DNA of 64,000 nucleotides from Bisporella sp. PMI_857 (GCA_021307315.1 JAJSPD010000041.1:1-64000); one strand, 5' to 3'; shown: positions 48,115 through 59,955, counted from the stretch's first letter. Numbers and translations are program-made. Notes: a model not told the origin generated them from the letters alone.

Positions 48115-49048
48115 GTTGCAGCGCATATGATTAGGTCCGTTGTATTATGGGGACGAATTATGAATTATCTCAACTTAAGAGGCAATGAAGAAGATCCTCA
48201 TCCAATGTGGCATCCCGAATCAATATATGCGAACCTTATCCAACAAACAGAGGCATTCGAATCCACGCTTCCAGACTCTTTGAAGTATGGCCCAGAAAAC
48301 CTACATGCTCACGAGACAGAAGGCCTCGCGAATCAGTTTCTTTTCTTACACATCTTGTTCCAGCAGAATATCCTTTTCATGAATTGTTTTGCCGTGGCTG
48401 GAGGCAGGTTACCCAAGGATGTTCCCAAGGAATTCGTCACCAAAGCTGGTGCAAAAGCATTCGAAGCAGCCAAGATGAAGCGATATTGGGGCATGCTCCA
48501 TATTATGTCAGAGAATCTCAAGGATCAGTACCGAAAATATGCAGATGCTTCCCGGCAAGGCGCATCCGATCGTTCCTCCTCAACGCCGGCGGCACACATC
48601 TTTCAATACGGAGACTGGTTCGATCAATACCCCCCATGGCGTGTCCCAATCCGACATTGAAGATCCTACCATCATTGTTAAGAAGGAGAAAGGCGATGAC
48701 GCCGTCCTAGAACAAAAACCAGACTACCACACTGTAGAAGAGTTTTTCCACACTATGATCCCTTCGCAACCGCAAGATGTTGCCTGTACACAGAAATGAC
48801 AAAGCAAAATTCCAAATTACCAAGGCATCAACATGCCACACCTCCATGCACACCAGCTTACACCAGGAGGATACAATCAAATGTCGCCTATCACTCCAGT
48901 CAACATGTATGGCCTGCAACACGATTTCTACGGCCACCTGCCTCCGTTATATGAAGGCTTGGATCCAGGAGGCCAGACGTCAGAGTCGGCTCCATGGGAG
49001 ATGGAGTACGGAGGAACTAGCGGGGAGACATATGGCCTTTATTGGTGA
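48115..49048 (+). pseudogene. Zn2Cys6 transcription factor, 3' part
   Basis: Continuation of the gene cut by the hAT element: after the second GTTGCAGC copy the frame reads HMIRSVVLWGRIMNYLNLRG, MWHPESIYANLIQQ and LHAHETEGLANQFLFLHI, which is the rest of the fungal transcription-factor domain. A frameshift near 48590 separates ASDRSSS from the TETGSINTPHGVSQ stretch, and a TGA at about 48797-48799 interrupts the next piece before KIPNYQGINMPHLHAHQ. The C-terminal tail is Gly/Pro/Tyr-rich and ends GLYW at 49048. With these lesions, excision alone would not restore a working gene. Confidence 0.82.
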
Positions 49049-49776
49049 TTGGTGCGAACGGTTATGAAAGCGGTGAAAGATGAGGGTTTGGTGGTTGTCT
49101 GTACATGGTTGCGCTGGAGGGGCTTATGCTTCGATTGCGGTATTGATAATTCGCAGGTGTGGGGCAAAGAGTTGTTGGTATTATGGCTTTGCTTCTAGCC
49201 GGCTTGCGGTACAGGGAAAAGACAAAGATAGATAGGTAGGTAGAGACCGTTCGTGCTACGGGTGACTGGGAGTCCGTGAGAGGGACGGAGTGTAGGCTTA
49301 CACCAAGGACAGATATATGAAAAATTGACAATGTCTGAAAATCGGTGATATATTATCAGACTCTTATGAACCCGTCGAAACCTATCCATAAAAAATAAAA
49401 TGTCAGCCATAATCCTCCTTGTAACCAAACGCATTACAATCAAAACCCCCAACGAAGGGAGTCATAAGAGCGGAGATGGGCGGGCCCTAGGTATTGGTGC
49501 AATGCAACAAAAAAAAGGTGCAGCAGAGAAGACTACATGGATGGCCATTTTCCGTCTCGATCCGTCTCACCCAATTCGGATAGTGACAAAAGAAAAGTGT
49601 TATTTGGATAGTGACGCGAATAGCGGGTGCAATGTAGTAAATAACCTCTTTAACGAGATGAAAATGAAATATCGTATGTTGGAGAGGGTTAGCAAACTCC
49701 AAGAACTCGCAAATGAAATCACAAGTAGACCCACCCCCCAACAATCCATCTCACATCAACCTACTTAGAAGGTTTA
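49049..49776. other. intergenic stretch between convergent genes
   Basis: No supported gene. The frame at 49400-49768 overlaps antisense frames and has no motif. Confidence 0.4.
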
Positions 49777-50660
49777 TTAATGGGTCATGTACTTGTGCAT
49801 CCAATGCGGGTCGAGCCATCCTACTTCCTTAAAAGCCTGCCAGAGCTTGCTTGCCTTATTGACATTAATATTGCAAGCCCGTTGAGATTCGATTATTCGA
49901 AACTCCGTTCCACTTTCCAGGAACTTCAATCGACTGACGAATATGCGACGCTTCGAGGTGAGATATGTTGCACAGTCCAGGCGAAGAGTAGCAGCAAGCA
50001 GTATCTCGTCTTTGTGAAGCAGATGAGCATCAGGGTCGTCATCAAGGTTGATTGGGCCGCCCTTCCACTTGACCTTCAACAAATTATGTTGCTTGGAAAG
50101 ACTATCGAGTGGTGGGCAGAAGTCTGGAATGGAGTTGTAGTCTTTGCGGCTTGACTTGGGCCATATCTTAAAACGGGTTTTTCTAACGCCACCATTCTTC
50201 AGAGCCTGCTTGTAAGGTCTAGTGCCATCGAGTCCAGAAGCAGGCGCGCTACTAGTGTAGCGTTTTCCTCCATTCTGCAACGCTCTGTCCTCCAGCAGTT
50301 GTGCCCGCTCTCTTTTATACCATTGGTGAGGGTTGGCGGTGAATATTTGCATTACTTGGGATTGAAATGGGAGAGCGAGCTTGTGGTCTACCTTCAATGG
50401 AGGCGATACTTGTCGAAAAGGAGTCTCACTCTTCACGGCAATGGGACCACTAACCAGCTGTGTTGCCAATATCTCATCCATGAGCAGCTGGGATTCTGAG
50501 GTGGGGTATAGAATAGAATCTCTCACACCATTGGTAGCAGCATTCCCAGGATTGATCTATATTGGAGGCAGGCTAGGGGGTAATGGCATTGATTTCGTTT
50601 TTGATGGTGTTGTGCCACCAAATGTGTTGGCTCTGGTGGCGACAGCAAGCTCGTAATGTC
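49777..50660 (-). pseudogene. SWIRM-domain protein, N-terminus decayed
   Basis: The open frame 49777-50526 has no ATG at its start (first codon GTG). Its C-terminal ~80 residues are a SWIRM domain (ILLAATLRLDCATYLTSKRR, then NINVNKASKLWQAFKEVGWLDP), the DNA/nucleosome-binding fold of Ada2/Fun19-type chromatin proteins. A middle motif, ALPFQSQVMQIFTANPHQWY, fits the same fungal family. Upstream, protein words continue (PFDITSLLSPPEPTHL, then MPLPPSLPPI) but are separated by a frameshift and a TAG at about 50555. The SWIRM part is intact, so a shortened protein cannot be excluded, but a full-length product cannot be made from this reading. Confidence 0.65.
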
Positions 50661-52401
50661 GAAGGGACCTTGCGTTCTATAATAAAGGAACGATTAGGCT
50701 CTGAGTCGATGACGTTTATTGCGGACGATAGTAGTTGAGATGGCAAAGTAGTTTTTTTTAAAACAAAACAGTGAGAGAATGAGTCGCCGGTGAAGTAAGG
50801 TAGAAGTAGGTCGAAGACTGCAGTGACTGAGTTGAGGTTTTGTCAGCTATAAAACAGTCAACGGTCGTTGCTTTCCGCCACTAAGTGATTCGTAATATAT
50901 GTGGCTAGCTCAGAGGGGCGGCACAATCCAGAGATGGTATTCAGGAAAATATGTGACATTTCTAGCCTCCCAGTTACTGATGATTCCTTAAATATGGAAG
51001 ATGGAAGATGGAAGATGGAAGATGGAAGATGGAAGATGGAAGATGGAAGCGGAAGTGGTCAATTTTTCGATGAGTTTCAATGCGAGTGCGCCTTCTCGAT
51101 TGTGGCGGAATGATTCAGATGGGATTGAATGAGACGAAGCAATTGGAGCATCGGTGTCCTATTTTAGACAGGCGCCACCATCAGCGAACCAGCGGGCGGA
51201 CCTGGGGTAGAAATTGCCGTTCATTCGTTTCCCTCAATAAAAACTATTGGGTCTTAGTACACTTCTAGATCAAGCTAGCTTGGTTGCTCGATTGTGTTAC
51301 AAGCACTTCACCCCATTCGGAATAGCGCTCTGAGCTCTGCCACTGCCAAGATATCATATACGGCCCAGGTCGTCGTTGTACAGCGGTCGCCCAAACATAA
51401 TCCCTGCGCCGCACTGCGATGCTTCCAGACTAGGATCATCATGCATGAGGATTGTGTAGCCAGGGCCAAGATATAGCCGAAAGTATTTTTAAACGTCATG
51501 TCCTAGAACCCATTTTCGACTCCGGGGAGTAAGACATGTTGGTCGACTGGCCTGCCTGTATCATCCAATCATTTGGTCGAAGCATTTTTTTGGGTGAGAG
51601 AAATGCCCCACCCGGTCTCCGTCCATAGAAAAGCTCCGGATCATAATTCGAACATACTTTCGCCTAGCTGAGGCCGCCCTTAGCTCAGCTGCTTGTGCCT
51701 CATAGAAATTATCCAAGATCTTTCAATCCAACACGTGCAATCAGACACACTTTCAGTAATAACCCTTCAAGCGTTTTTCGTATTAGTTAAATTGGTAGTA
51801 CTTCTCGATTTTTGTTTCATTGATTGGCTGTTAAATTGTTGCTCATGCTAAGACAGTAATGGTGAAATTAAATATGTCGCTCTTCCAAAGGCTAGCTTCC
51901 TCCCTGGTCCTGAAGTAGCCCTCACCTGGTTGACAGCGGTGTGCCGATCATTTGGTAGCTCCGACAGTGGTGGGCTGGTGGCGTACTTCAATACCTTCTT
52001 CAAGAGCTCAACGCTCGTATAAAATCATTACAAACCTCTATTTGTATAGTAGTAAAGATACCAAGAAATATAGATCTATAGTCGGAAGGAAATGTAGATG
52101 CACATCACAGACCCAAGAAACGCCAATTTCAAGGTACTGCACTTGACACAATGCAAGATCCATGCCGGAAGGCTGTCCACTTGAGGAATGATCCCCGCCT
52201 TTGCGTAAAAGGTCGCGTCTCGGCGCAGCTAAAGAGGCGCGGAAATGGAATAGATAAAATCGCGCTCCAGCAGATTAGTGACCAAATTTTCTTTTAATAC
52301 GGAGAACATGAGTGTAAATTGGTATTCTCGAAACGAAGTAACGAAGTAGGGGAGGGCTTGAAGTGAATTTTACATATTGGAGCAGGTAGCCTCTAGGGAA
52401 G
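50661..52401. other. gene-poor stretch
   Basis: Contains a heptamer microsatellite (about 50994-51052) and the copy of the ~90-bp repeat shared with 1919-2012. No supported gene. Confidence 0.4.
50994..51052 (+). repeat. heptamer microsatellite (GGAAGAT)n
   Basis: About eight uninterrupted copies of GGAAGAT followed by degenerate GGAAGCGGAAG. A 7-bp unit reads as a 21-bp, 7-codon period in translation, so length changes of one unit would shift frame. The open frame across it is probably not a gene. Confidence 0.9.
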
Positions 52402-53350
52402 ATGAAAGAGGTTAACGCCAACCCGGAACTGGGGGAGAACTCTACACGCCCAATAACCCTAACGAATTCTATCAGCAATTCTATCAGAAACTTTCACATG
52501 GTAGCTGCGAGCGATTTAACAAAGACCCCTTCGAAGAAAGCGGATCATCTTTTCATTGCTTTGCTCCCACCACACAAAGAGCCTAGCACATGTGTTGCCG
52601 AAGACTTTCTGTGGCTTAAAGGTAATATGGTCAGTAATCGAAACTATATGATAGCTACACTATTCCATAACTAACTCATTCTAATAGCAAATGTGCATCG
52701 ATACGGTCATGGAATGGTTCAGGCGTGAAACCAGATATGCCGCGTGGTTCAGATATGGGGACAAATACCTTTCAGGGGATATTCCTCTTCACACACTCAA
52801 CCACTTCCAGGATGATTTAGTAGTATTATGGGCTGATCTCTTATGCGGAGGCCCTTCATCACAGTTACCACTAAACCAAGGAAATGCTTCGGACCTCATG
52901 AAACTGATATCGACTAAGGTGGATCTACAGTTATTTCGACAAAAACAACACATTGACAGCAACCCGGATCAAGAATTTGGGCTTTTACTAACCGATGCCC
53001 TCACTAACAAATGGAAAAGTGCTCCCCCCAGCCAGCTGGGCCCTCATCATCTGTCCTGGGAAAACTTCGTCCTGTATGTCCAGGCAGCAATTTATCCATT
53101 TTTCAACCTCTATGACTTCGAAATTGGATATATCGCAATACATACACTACGCGCTACGAAGATGAATAGTGTGAAATGTCTTTGGAATATGCTCTCGGAA
53201 CGTCTTCCTCTGCAACCTAACATTCCACCAATCAAAATTTATATTTACTCCCCATGTACGGATCCAAGCCAGTGGGGAGCATTCATAGGTGATGGCCGGC
53301 GGGCAAGGTTGGTAAAGGAGTGCCGTAGATCGCCTTTAGGCTATATTTGA
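52402..53350 (+). CDS. hypothetical protein, two exons
   Basis: Exons 52402-52629 and 52688-53350 joined by a 58-nt intron (GTCAGT..CTAAC..CTAATAG) in phase 0, 296 aa. The alternative donor at 52622 (GTAATA) leads to an early stop and is rejected. The protein has an N-terminal Asn/Ser-rich stretch, then a helical body with many aromatic residues (EWFRRETRYAAWFRYGDKYL, LWADLLCGG, LFRQKQHIDSNPDQEFGLLL, WENFVLYVQAAIYPFFNLYDFE). No signal peptide or membrane helix is evident. I recognise no family. An upstream exon is possible because the first residues do not look like a domain start. Confidence 0.5.
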
Positions 53351-53679
53351 GGCTCTGAAATATGTGTACTAGGTATGTGAATTTCTGCACCGGTTCTGTC
53401 TTTTTTTCGGCAAGACACACTCTAATGTGCCTTGTTTAGGAAGACTCGTTGGTTATTGCAAATATATTTCGGAGGGTATTTCGAAGATTTTGTGGGTGAA
53501 CAGCATTTAGTTCGAAAACTCAGCTTAATCTATGGCATCAGAGTCTTCTATTCAATAGTAGGAGAAATAAGAACAAACGTCTCTCTGATGTCGTCAAGAG
53601 ATGTCGTGCTTTTGGTATATTGTTAAATCTTTCACTTCCCGACATTTTTTGACTTGATGTGTGGTGGGTGACGACAGAG

Positions 53680-53800
53680 AGAATTCAATTGACGAAGGCA
53701 GGATGAATTGGCGAGGGCAAAATGAGTTGGACAAGATGAGTTGGCGAGGACAAGTTGAATTGGCGAGGACAAGGTTGGCGAGGATTGACGGGGCCAAGAC
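53680..53800. repeat. degenerate ~18-20 bp minisatellite
   Basis: About five units around GATGAATTGGCGAGGACAA, with decay between them. It lies directly upstream of the MITE. The minus-strand frame through it (LANSSCP repeats) is a by-product. Confidence 0.75.
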
Positions 53801-53854
53801 AGTGAGACATATTTACTAGGGCTGCACAAGTTGGAAAGTATGAACCTCGATTTC

Positions 53855-54152
53855 GGCGAGTGATACACGACCTCCCCCCTGCTTACTACACGACCTCCCC
53901 CCCCTTGTCGTTCTTCAATTTCCAACTTCAACTTCAACTTTTTGCTATAATATATACTAATATGGGGGGTCAGACACCCCCCAAACCCTAACCACTAACC
54001 CTAACCATAGACTTTATTTACTCAGTAGTTAAAATTGTAACTTGTTTTTAAAAAAAGATCACATGACATTTCGCGAAATCATAAGAAAACTGGAGAACAA
54101 CAAGGGGGGGAGGTCGTGTAGTAAGCAGGGGGGAGGTCGTGTATCACTCGCC
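53855..54152. mobile_element. 298-bp MITE with ~54-bp terminal inverted repeats and 8-bp TSD
   Basis: Begins GGCGAGTGATACACGACC and ends with its reverse complement. The arms (about 53855-53908 and 54099-54152) match over about 54 bp, including two ACACGACCTCCCC blocks each. TCGATTTC flanks both sides (53847-53854 and 54153-54160). The inside is non-coding and holds a CCCTAACC-type telomere-like stretch (about 53985-54007). Short length, long inverted repeats and an 8-bp duplication indicate a non-autonomous DNA transposon. The superfamily is unresolved (hAT and other 8-bp-TSD groups fit); the ends are unlike the hAT at 44605. Confidence 0.93.
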
Positions 54153-54160
54153 TCGATTTC

Positions 54161-54660
54161 ACCAGTGGCACGGCTCGATTGATGAAAATAATAATAATAA
54201 AACTTGAACCTACCCGAAGGGGAAAAAGAACTACCTGCAAAGGCATGATCACTTTTATTTTATGAGTAGAAAAACTAAGCTAAAAGTAGTAGTTTGATCG
54301 TAGAGCAAGGAACTCAGGTCTAGATGCATGTTTTGTGGACAGGGATGGGGCGGACTAGGGTCCTGGTGCATATTTTAACTTCATGGACCTTCAGAAAGGT
54401 CAACAGTTGGCTGATGATGGCTCGATGTCCAATCTGCCATATGGATTAAACAGTACCGACCACACGGCTGCATCTTCGTAGGAGTCCTGGAACCTTTACC
54501 TTACGAGGCCAAAATCACTCCTCACAACGCCTAGAGCGAGATGACTATGGGCTTGGTCTTGTTCAAATCTCACCGAATAGCCTCCGTCCTGGTACTGAAG
54601 GGCTTTGTGTCGTTCTGTAGGGCGTGATCCGACTAATATATGTTCTGCTTCTAATGATAC
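54161..54660. other. intergenic stretch
   Basis: A short AAT run lies at about 54187-54198. No supported gene. Confidence 0.4.
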
Positions 54661-54960
54661 GTGATAGATTTTCTCCGTGTTATCGATTCTCGCACTCTTC
54701 TACAAAAATCCAACCCCTACAAAGAAATAGGGCACGCAGCTGAATCTAGTTCGCTCTTACACTACTCAATCTGTGCACTGGCTTCCTGCTACTTGGAAAG
54801 GGATGACGCAACGAAATATAGGGAAGCGGCGATGGACAGGATTTGTACAGAGAGAGATATCAAGCAAGTTCTAGGCGCAATTCTTATACTGCTTCAGTAT
54901 GCGGTATTATTATTTCTTTGCTAAAGTATTTTTGACTGGCTCTGTTCAATCTAGGGATCA
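54661..54960 (+). pseudogene. possible transcription-factor middle-domain fragment
   Basis: The frame includes LLHYSICALASCYLE and TKYREAAMDRI, a pattern seen in the helical middle region of fungal Zn2Cys6 regulators, then a possible intron (GCGGTATT..TTCAATCTAG) and a short in-frame continuation. There is no DNA-binding domain and nothing downstream, so if the reading is right this is a small remnant. Confidence 0.3.
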
Positions 54961-55362
54961 AAATTGTGATAAGTGCATCGAAATAAGCAAGAGTGCCCAA
55001 TTCTGGAGATGTTTCGAAGAAACTCGAGCAACGACTGATGTTCCCGATAAGCAGGAGAATAGTATGTAGTTGTCACAGAAAAGACCCACGTAGAGGGTCA
55101 TTGGCTGGATACGCGAGCATGCCAAGGGTGGATAAGGAGTTGGTATTTAGGAGAACAGCTCAACCTTAGATTACCTGTTCTTCAAGCGTGTATACATACA
55201 ATAATATCACTTCGCTACTTTGGGATTGTCAACCATCAATTAGCTGTTCGCTGCACTACTGAGTACTCTCCGTGATAATAGTACATATTTATTTACATCT
55301 GTAGAAGCTGCAGGTATTCGAGGTATGTATTATAGCTGCAGAGGCTGGAGTTAGACACCCAT

Positions 55363-56690
55363 TCAATTCTCTCCATCAGCAGTCAGCCATTTTGACCATG
55401 TCGTCGACAGCTGTTGCTGTGTCATGATAAAAGCATCCCTGTGATCTAGGCGCTCTTGAATTCTGCATAGCCAGTATGCATCTGAGATTCCGTCCAAGAT
55501 ATGAAGTCCAGGAGTGTTCTCGTCTAGTGCGGTGACGAGAAACTGAGGTACTTTCTGGTATTCGTTCAGGGAATCGAAAGCCCGCAAGAATGAAAATACC
55601 ATACGCGAATAAACTGTCCGCTCATTGCCCAAACACTTGCCCTTCAATAACTCATTGAAATCCGCTAAATAATAGCCCGTACTGGGCTGCAAAGAGTCTT
55701 CAGAAAGTGATGGAAGAAGTTTTTGGTAGCATAACAGACCACTTAGCGTCAACGAGAATTGAAGCAGTGTTTGAGATCCAAGGATGCTATCGCACATTTG
55801 TCGGTATAAAGCACGACCATCGTTCGAGGTCGCCCATTCGCTAAGACGCTGGTGGTGTGGGGACTGCACCATTGAGCTCCAGCAGAGAAGAATTAACACA
55901 TTGTTTTCCGGCTGGCAGAGAGATGGTTGTACTCGGTAAGTGTGGCTCCTGTAGTAGGTTAGCACGTTGTCTGATATTAAGCGACAGTGATTACATTAGC
56001 GCTTGGATTCCTTTTATTTCTCCTACGCTTAGCTCATGAAGCAGGTCGGGTGGGAGATTCTAAATCAAGTCAGTAGTTCACTTGGATTTGATATTCACAA
56101 CAAGCATACCAAGTATCCTTGCGGGTATCCGATGAAGAACGAGCTTTTCATCGCGCGAGTCATTTCCGCAATGTTTAGTGAAAGAGCGATACTACGGAAT
56201 AATTTTGACTTTGAGAGGGCTTTGCGAATTTTATCCGAGTCAAAAGATCCAAAGTGGCCAAGTACTGTAATATCAACGAGTGAGCCGTATATATCGGCGT
56301 TTTCTTTTGCTGTGAAGTCGAGATCGATGCTGTGCGACATATTGTCACTTCCACGGGCATACATGAGCATATTCCAAAGCAACACAGTTCGGTGACGCTC
56401 CACACGTTGCTTAGAAAGGTCTAGTAGAGAGCCAAGTAGATTTTTTTAATGTTCTTTGAATACTTGGAGTATCTTGTTTTCGTTACTTTCAAGAAGCTGG
56501 ACTATGTGAGGGTTGTCGTAATTTGAAACTAAGTTTACGGCAATAAAAATAAGACATCGGGCAATGTTTTTGCGCACTTTTGGTTCAGATGTCTGCCAAA
56601 CGTTAACATTATGATCTAAGATCGAATAACATGCCACTTTACCAGGATAACATGATCGATTTAATGATGGCCAAGGAGCATTCATCCATT
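55363..56690 (-). CDS. hypothetical multi-exon protein
   Basis: Minus-strand exons with good splice signals: 56110-56420, 55995-56059 and 55363-55948, joined by 50- and 46-nt introns (GTATGC..GATTTAG, GTAATC..CTAAC..CTACAG) that keep frame. An earlier exon-like frame at 56446-56685 (KVRKNIARCLIFIAVNLVSN) probably belongs too, but its join to 56420 is off by one base beside a run of T on the plus strand, which could be a sequencing slip or a real lesion. The protein is helical (LLCWSSMVQSPHHQRLSEWA, LLQFSLTLSGLLCYQ, VYSRMVFSFLRAFDSL, WLCRIQERLDHRDAF) with no signal peptide. I do not recognise the family; it could be a helical-repeat protein. Confidence 0.5.
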
Positions 56691-57075
56691 TGTCGAGCTC
56701 TCAGTTCCGATGAGAGAAAGATTTCCAGCTCCTAAGTACGTCAGCGTCGGCTAAGCAACAGACTTGGATCATACCGTGAGAGACTTGAATTGTGGACATG
56801 ACAATGTGTGGCCAAAGGCAACGAGAGTGAACTTTACGTCTCTAGTATGCCCCATCTTGGTCAGAAATGTAGTGGTGGCTCGACAGCTTCTGCGGCCCAG
56901 ACCTCTCTTATGTTGCGAACTACGCCAATTGTCATTGAGCGACTTGCTTTTGCCGAAATCACATGGTCCAGTGACGCTACACAATGGTCAAGAGAAGCTA
57001 GTGAGATAAAAATTCTTTAATTGGTTGAGAAAATGGTGTGGTGAACCAGTAAGCATACCTAACTAACCCAGCGAA

Positions 57076-58053
57076 CTATGGCTTCCTAGCCCAGAAAGTG
57101 CGCACATGCATGGATGCCCGGATTTGTTGACTACAGACTTCGGTTCGCATCTTGGCCAGCAAACACTGTGTTTCTTCCTTATGCCAGTCCATCTCGCGGA
57201 GTGGCCTCCAAGCAAAAGCTGTCAGAGTTTCCAGCCAATACTCCTGGAGGAGAGTGCCTAATGCTTTTCTTCCCTTCTGTTTTGGCCATGCACCTATAGG
57301 CCAAGCGGAGATACTCTCTTCGATATCTTCAAAGCCTCTGTCCTGAAGCATTTCCAAAATCTTACTCGCAATAGTAAGATCAATGCCCAACCCCAAAGAC
57401 CCTTTCATCACATTTGTTGACCAGGTCCTAAGTGCTGAATTCTTCGCTTTTTCCGGGTCATGGAATTGTAAAGGGAACTCGAACTCCGTGATTTCGACAT
57501 ATCCACCAGGCAAAAGAGCTTCCCAAGCATGTTTAATGAAACGAGTTGGGTGGCGAAATCCATGGAGAAGACGTACATGGACGTAATCGAACTCCTCGTT
57601 TCCCATTCCTAAGCCGTTCTCAGCGTCTTCAACAAAGAATTCGCAGTTAGGATGCGTCCATGTCGGCATCACATCGGGAGATATATCCACTGCGGTCACC
57701 GCCGCGCTTGGATATGCTTCTGCAAACGCAATCGCCCATCTTCCAGTGCCGGTTCCGACGTCAAGTACGTTGAGCGGCCTTTGAAGGGGCGCTTTGTGCA
57801 ACCTGTTGGCGTCAAACAAGAGGCCATGCTGTGAATTCAATCTTTGCTGTTCCCGTTCGTCTTTCGGAAGCAAATATTGGCCATCAATCCAGTCAGCGTG
57901 ATAGAGCCGATCGTTTTCCTCGACGTAATCTTTGGCATTAGATAGCACGGAAGTGTCGTCGCTTTCCGAAGACGAATCAATGTCGCCGATACCGCTGTCT
58001 CCGTCCTCGTCACCCCTTTGACCATGGACTATTGGCGGTGCTTCCTCCGCCAT
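57076..58053 (-). CDS. LaeA-like SAM-dependent methyltransferase
   Basis: Single exon, 325 aa, ATG at 58053 (MAEEAPPIVHG); a longer frame reading begins at a TTG and is rejected. After an acidic, Ser-rich N-terminus (DEDGDSGIGDIDSSSESDD) comes a complete class-I methyltransferase domain: motif I VLDVGTGTGRWAI (about residue 95), acidic turn AVDISPD, FFVEDAENGL, the YVHVRLLHGF strand, and LLPGGYVEITEFEFP. Family members include LaeA, a nuclear regulator of secondary metabolism and development, and many LaeA-like paralogues whose substrates are unknown. No biosynthetic genes flank it here, so a role in a cluster is not supported. Nothing looks broken; the ~50-residue acidic lead is typical of the paralogues. 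Confidence 0.88.
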   Translation of the reverse strand: MAEEAPPIVHGQRGDEDGDSGIGDIDSSSESDDTSVLSNAKDYVEENDRLYHADWIDGQYLLPKDEREQQRLNSQHGLLFDANRLHKAPLQRPLNVLDVGTGTGRWAIAFAEAYPSAAVTAVDISPDVMPTWTHPNCEFFVEDAENGLGMGNEEFDYVHVRLLHGFRHPTRFIKHAWEALLPGGYVEITEFEFPLQFHDPEKAKNSALRTWSTNVMKGSLGLGIDLTIASKILEMLQDRGFEDIEESISAWPIGAWPKQKGRKALGTLLQEYWLETLTAFAWRPLREMDWHKEETQCLLAKMRTEVCSQQIRASMHVRTFWARKP

Positions 58054-59869
58054 GATTGTGTGTCGCAATAATTCGAGAGGAGGTTGTGGGAGCGCGAGGT
58101 AGGAGAAGTGAGGTTAGAGTGAGCTAAACAGAAATCGTGAGCGATTATGTACAGAAATGGCGCGGGAGCAGAGATATGTGTACTTCACTCCTTAGTTTCT
58201 GAACCCTCCTCCTCCAGATCTTCCTTGATCCCAGATAGAGGCTTCTTTGCTTTTCTTCTTTGTCGCGTCGCAAAGGTTGCCCGTTGTGACAGTTTCCTTT
58301 GGTCAATGTTCAAAAGAGGCATTACTGGCAATCGCGGATTTGGTGGTGGCGGTGCTGTCTCTAGGAATGGTACCTCATAGTTATTACTAGCACAAAGATC
58401 CGCATCGCTAAAATGAAGGGGGTGCGCGCGGTCAGCCTAGGTTGAAAAAGATTTACTCTAATTCGTTGCTAGGTCCTGGGAGTTTGACTCCGTGCTCTTT
58501 GAGCCAGACCATGACTTTGGCGGGCCGCTGCCGAATGTCGAGGTCTGGCAAGACCAATGCTGCACCTTCACCAGACTTTTGTCTAACAGAATCTCGATTG
58601 GACAAGAAGTTATTTTTGCATTGCAGGCTTGGACAAATGATGCAGAGAAGCACTGAGCTTGGCAGAATCCTGAGTCATGGGGAAGACTATGATGGGGCAT
58701 TCAACCCAAGCTTTAGACGGCCATGAGCTCTCTTTATATATAATGCGTCCCATGCAGGCTGTCAGCATACATGCGTTCAATACCGTCCCACCGAAACCTT
58801 CAAACGAGTGCCAATCTCCTCAAGAAAGAACGCCGACCACAACCTTCAAATCGAGTTTTCGACAGCGATGACAAATGAATGGCTGGACAAACGCGCTGAA
58901 ACAATAAGGACTAAATTGAGAGTCTGGCAGATTCAATCTGACATGGCCCTTCAACAAAAACAGCGCGTGGCCAATCGAACTGAACTCCAGGCCCTTGTAC
59001 AGAACAACTCAGACGCCATTCAGGTACCGCTTAATCCCACGATCACCTCTCCCCTCAACTAATGCTCTACAGCGACCAGACGGAAGAGATGTATGGTCAG
59101 GGGGCCTGCCATATGCTAATAGGTGCGGATATGAATGTATGAGAGACTGGATTCTCAGGTTGGCTATTTGTAATTCATGTCACTAGTGCAATACAACGTA
59201 CCTTGAACCTGGTTTTGGTTTGTCCTTCCATGTCCGAAAGCACCGATTTGTCACTAACGGAGTCGTGTAACATACTTCGTTTCCCCTTGGATCGGATGTT
59301 GGCTCTTTGGATTGTAGCTGGCGTCGTTAGATGTGTGCTCTAGAACAAGGCAGGACTTGGAGGAGGTGCAACGAGCCCTGGCGGAATTTCTTTAAACCTT
59401 ACTGCATGCATTGGGCATCAAGGCAGCTGATCAGTCACGAAGTGGACTGCAACCGCAACGGTCAGGAAGAAGGCAACCAGAGCGTACAGAATGATTCAGC
59501 CTTGCGGTTCTCGAGATACATATATATAGTCAGTCGCACACCTCCCTAGCTGCAGCCATCACAGAGCTTGTGGTTCTCCTGGCTTGATCGTGACGCGTAA
59601 ATTCCTCGTTTGTAATGGTGATAGGCGCACTCTGGTTGCAGATTTTTGGCAGGAAAACAAAGCAATAGCGTTCTCCGGATAGTAGCGCTTTGGAGATGCT
59701 GCTTTCAAATCGCAATAGGTGAAGGGTTGGATCGTACAGGGATTGGTGGTCTTGGAACAACATTCACACGCTAAACCCGATATGATGAGCGAGTGGAACA
59801 GGTTCCCTTCGATGATCAGTTTGGGCCTAGCGTGAGTGGCATTTTTTGGGATCAGGTCTCTGTTGGTTC
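58054..59869. other. intergenic stretch
   Basis: A small minus-strand frame at 58453-58653 (VRQKSGEGAALVLPDLDIRQ, VMVWLKEHGVKLPG) could be the 3' exon of an orphan gene, and a plus-strand frame from about 58868 (MTNEWLDKRAETIRTKLRVW) is similarly plausible. Neither has a supported partner exon or a known family. Confidence 0.3.
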
Positions 59870-59955
59870 TGTAGGATACCTATCACGTAGCAAAAGGCGT
59901 AGTAGCTATTGACTACGCTCTTGATTGTTCTACTAAGATTCTACTCTACGGCTAT
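59870..59955 (-). mobile_element. diverged LTR end, TGTTGGAAT family
   Basis: Bases TGTAGGATACCTATCACGTA, then the block GCAAAAGGCGTAGTAGCT..TGACTACGCTCTTG, match the corresponding end of the LTR at 26917-27098 in the same orientation. Similarity fades after the CTACGGC block near 59950, and the other end and a target-site duplication were not found. A diverged relative or a truncated copy. Confidence 0.7.

Noticed and set aside
51660..51720. tRNA gene suggested by a TTAGCTCAGCTG stretch
   Set aside because: No B box, no acceptor stem and no anticodon arm could be folded around it.
53632..53937. Minus-strand frame with repeated LANSSCP words
   Set aside because: By-product of the degenerate minisatellite and the MITE arm.
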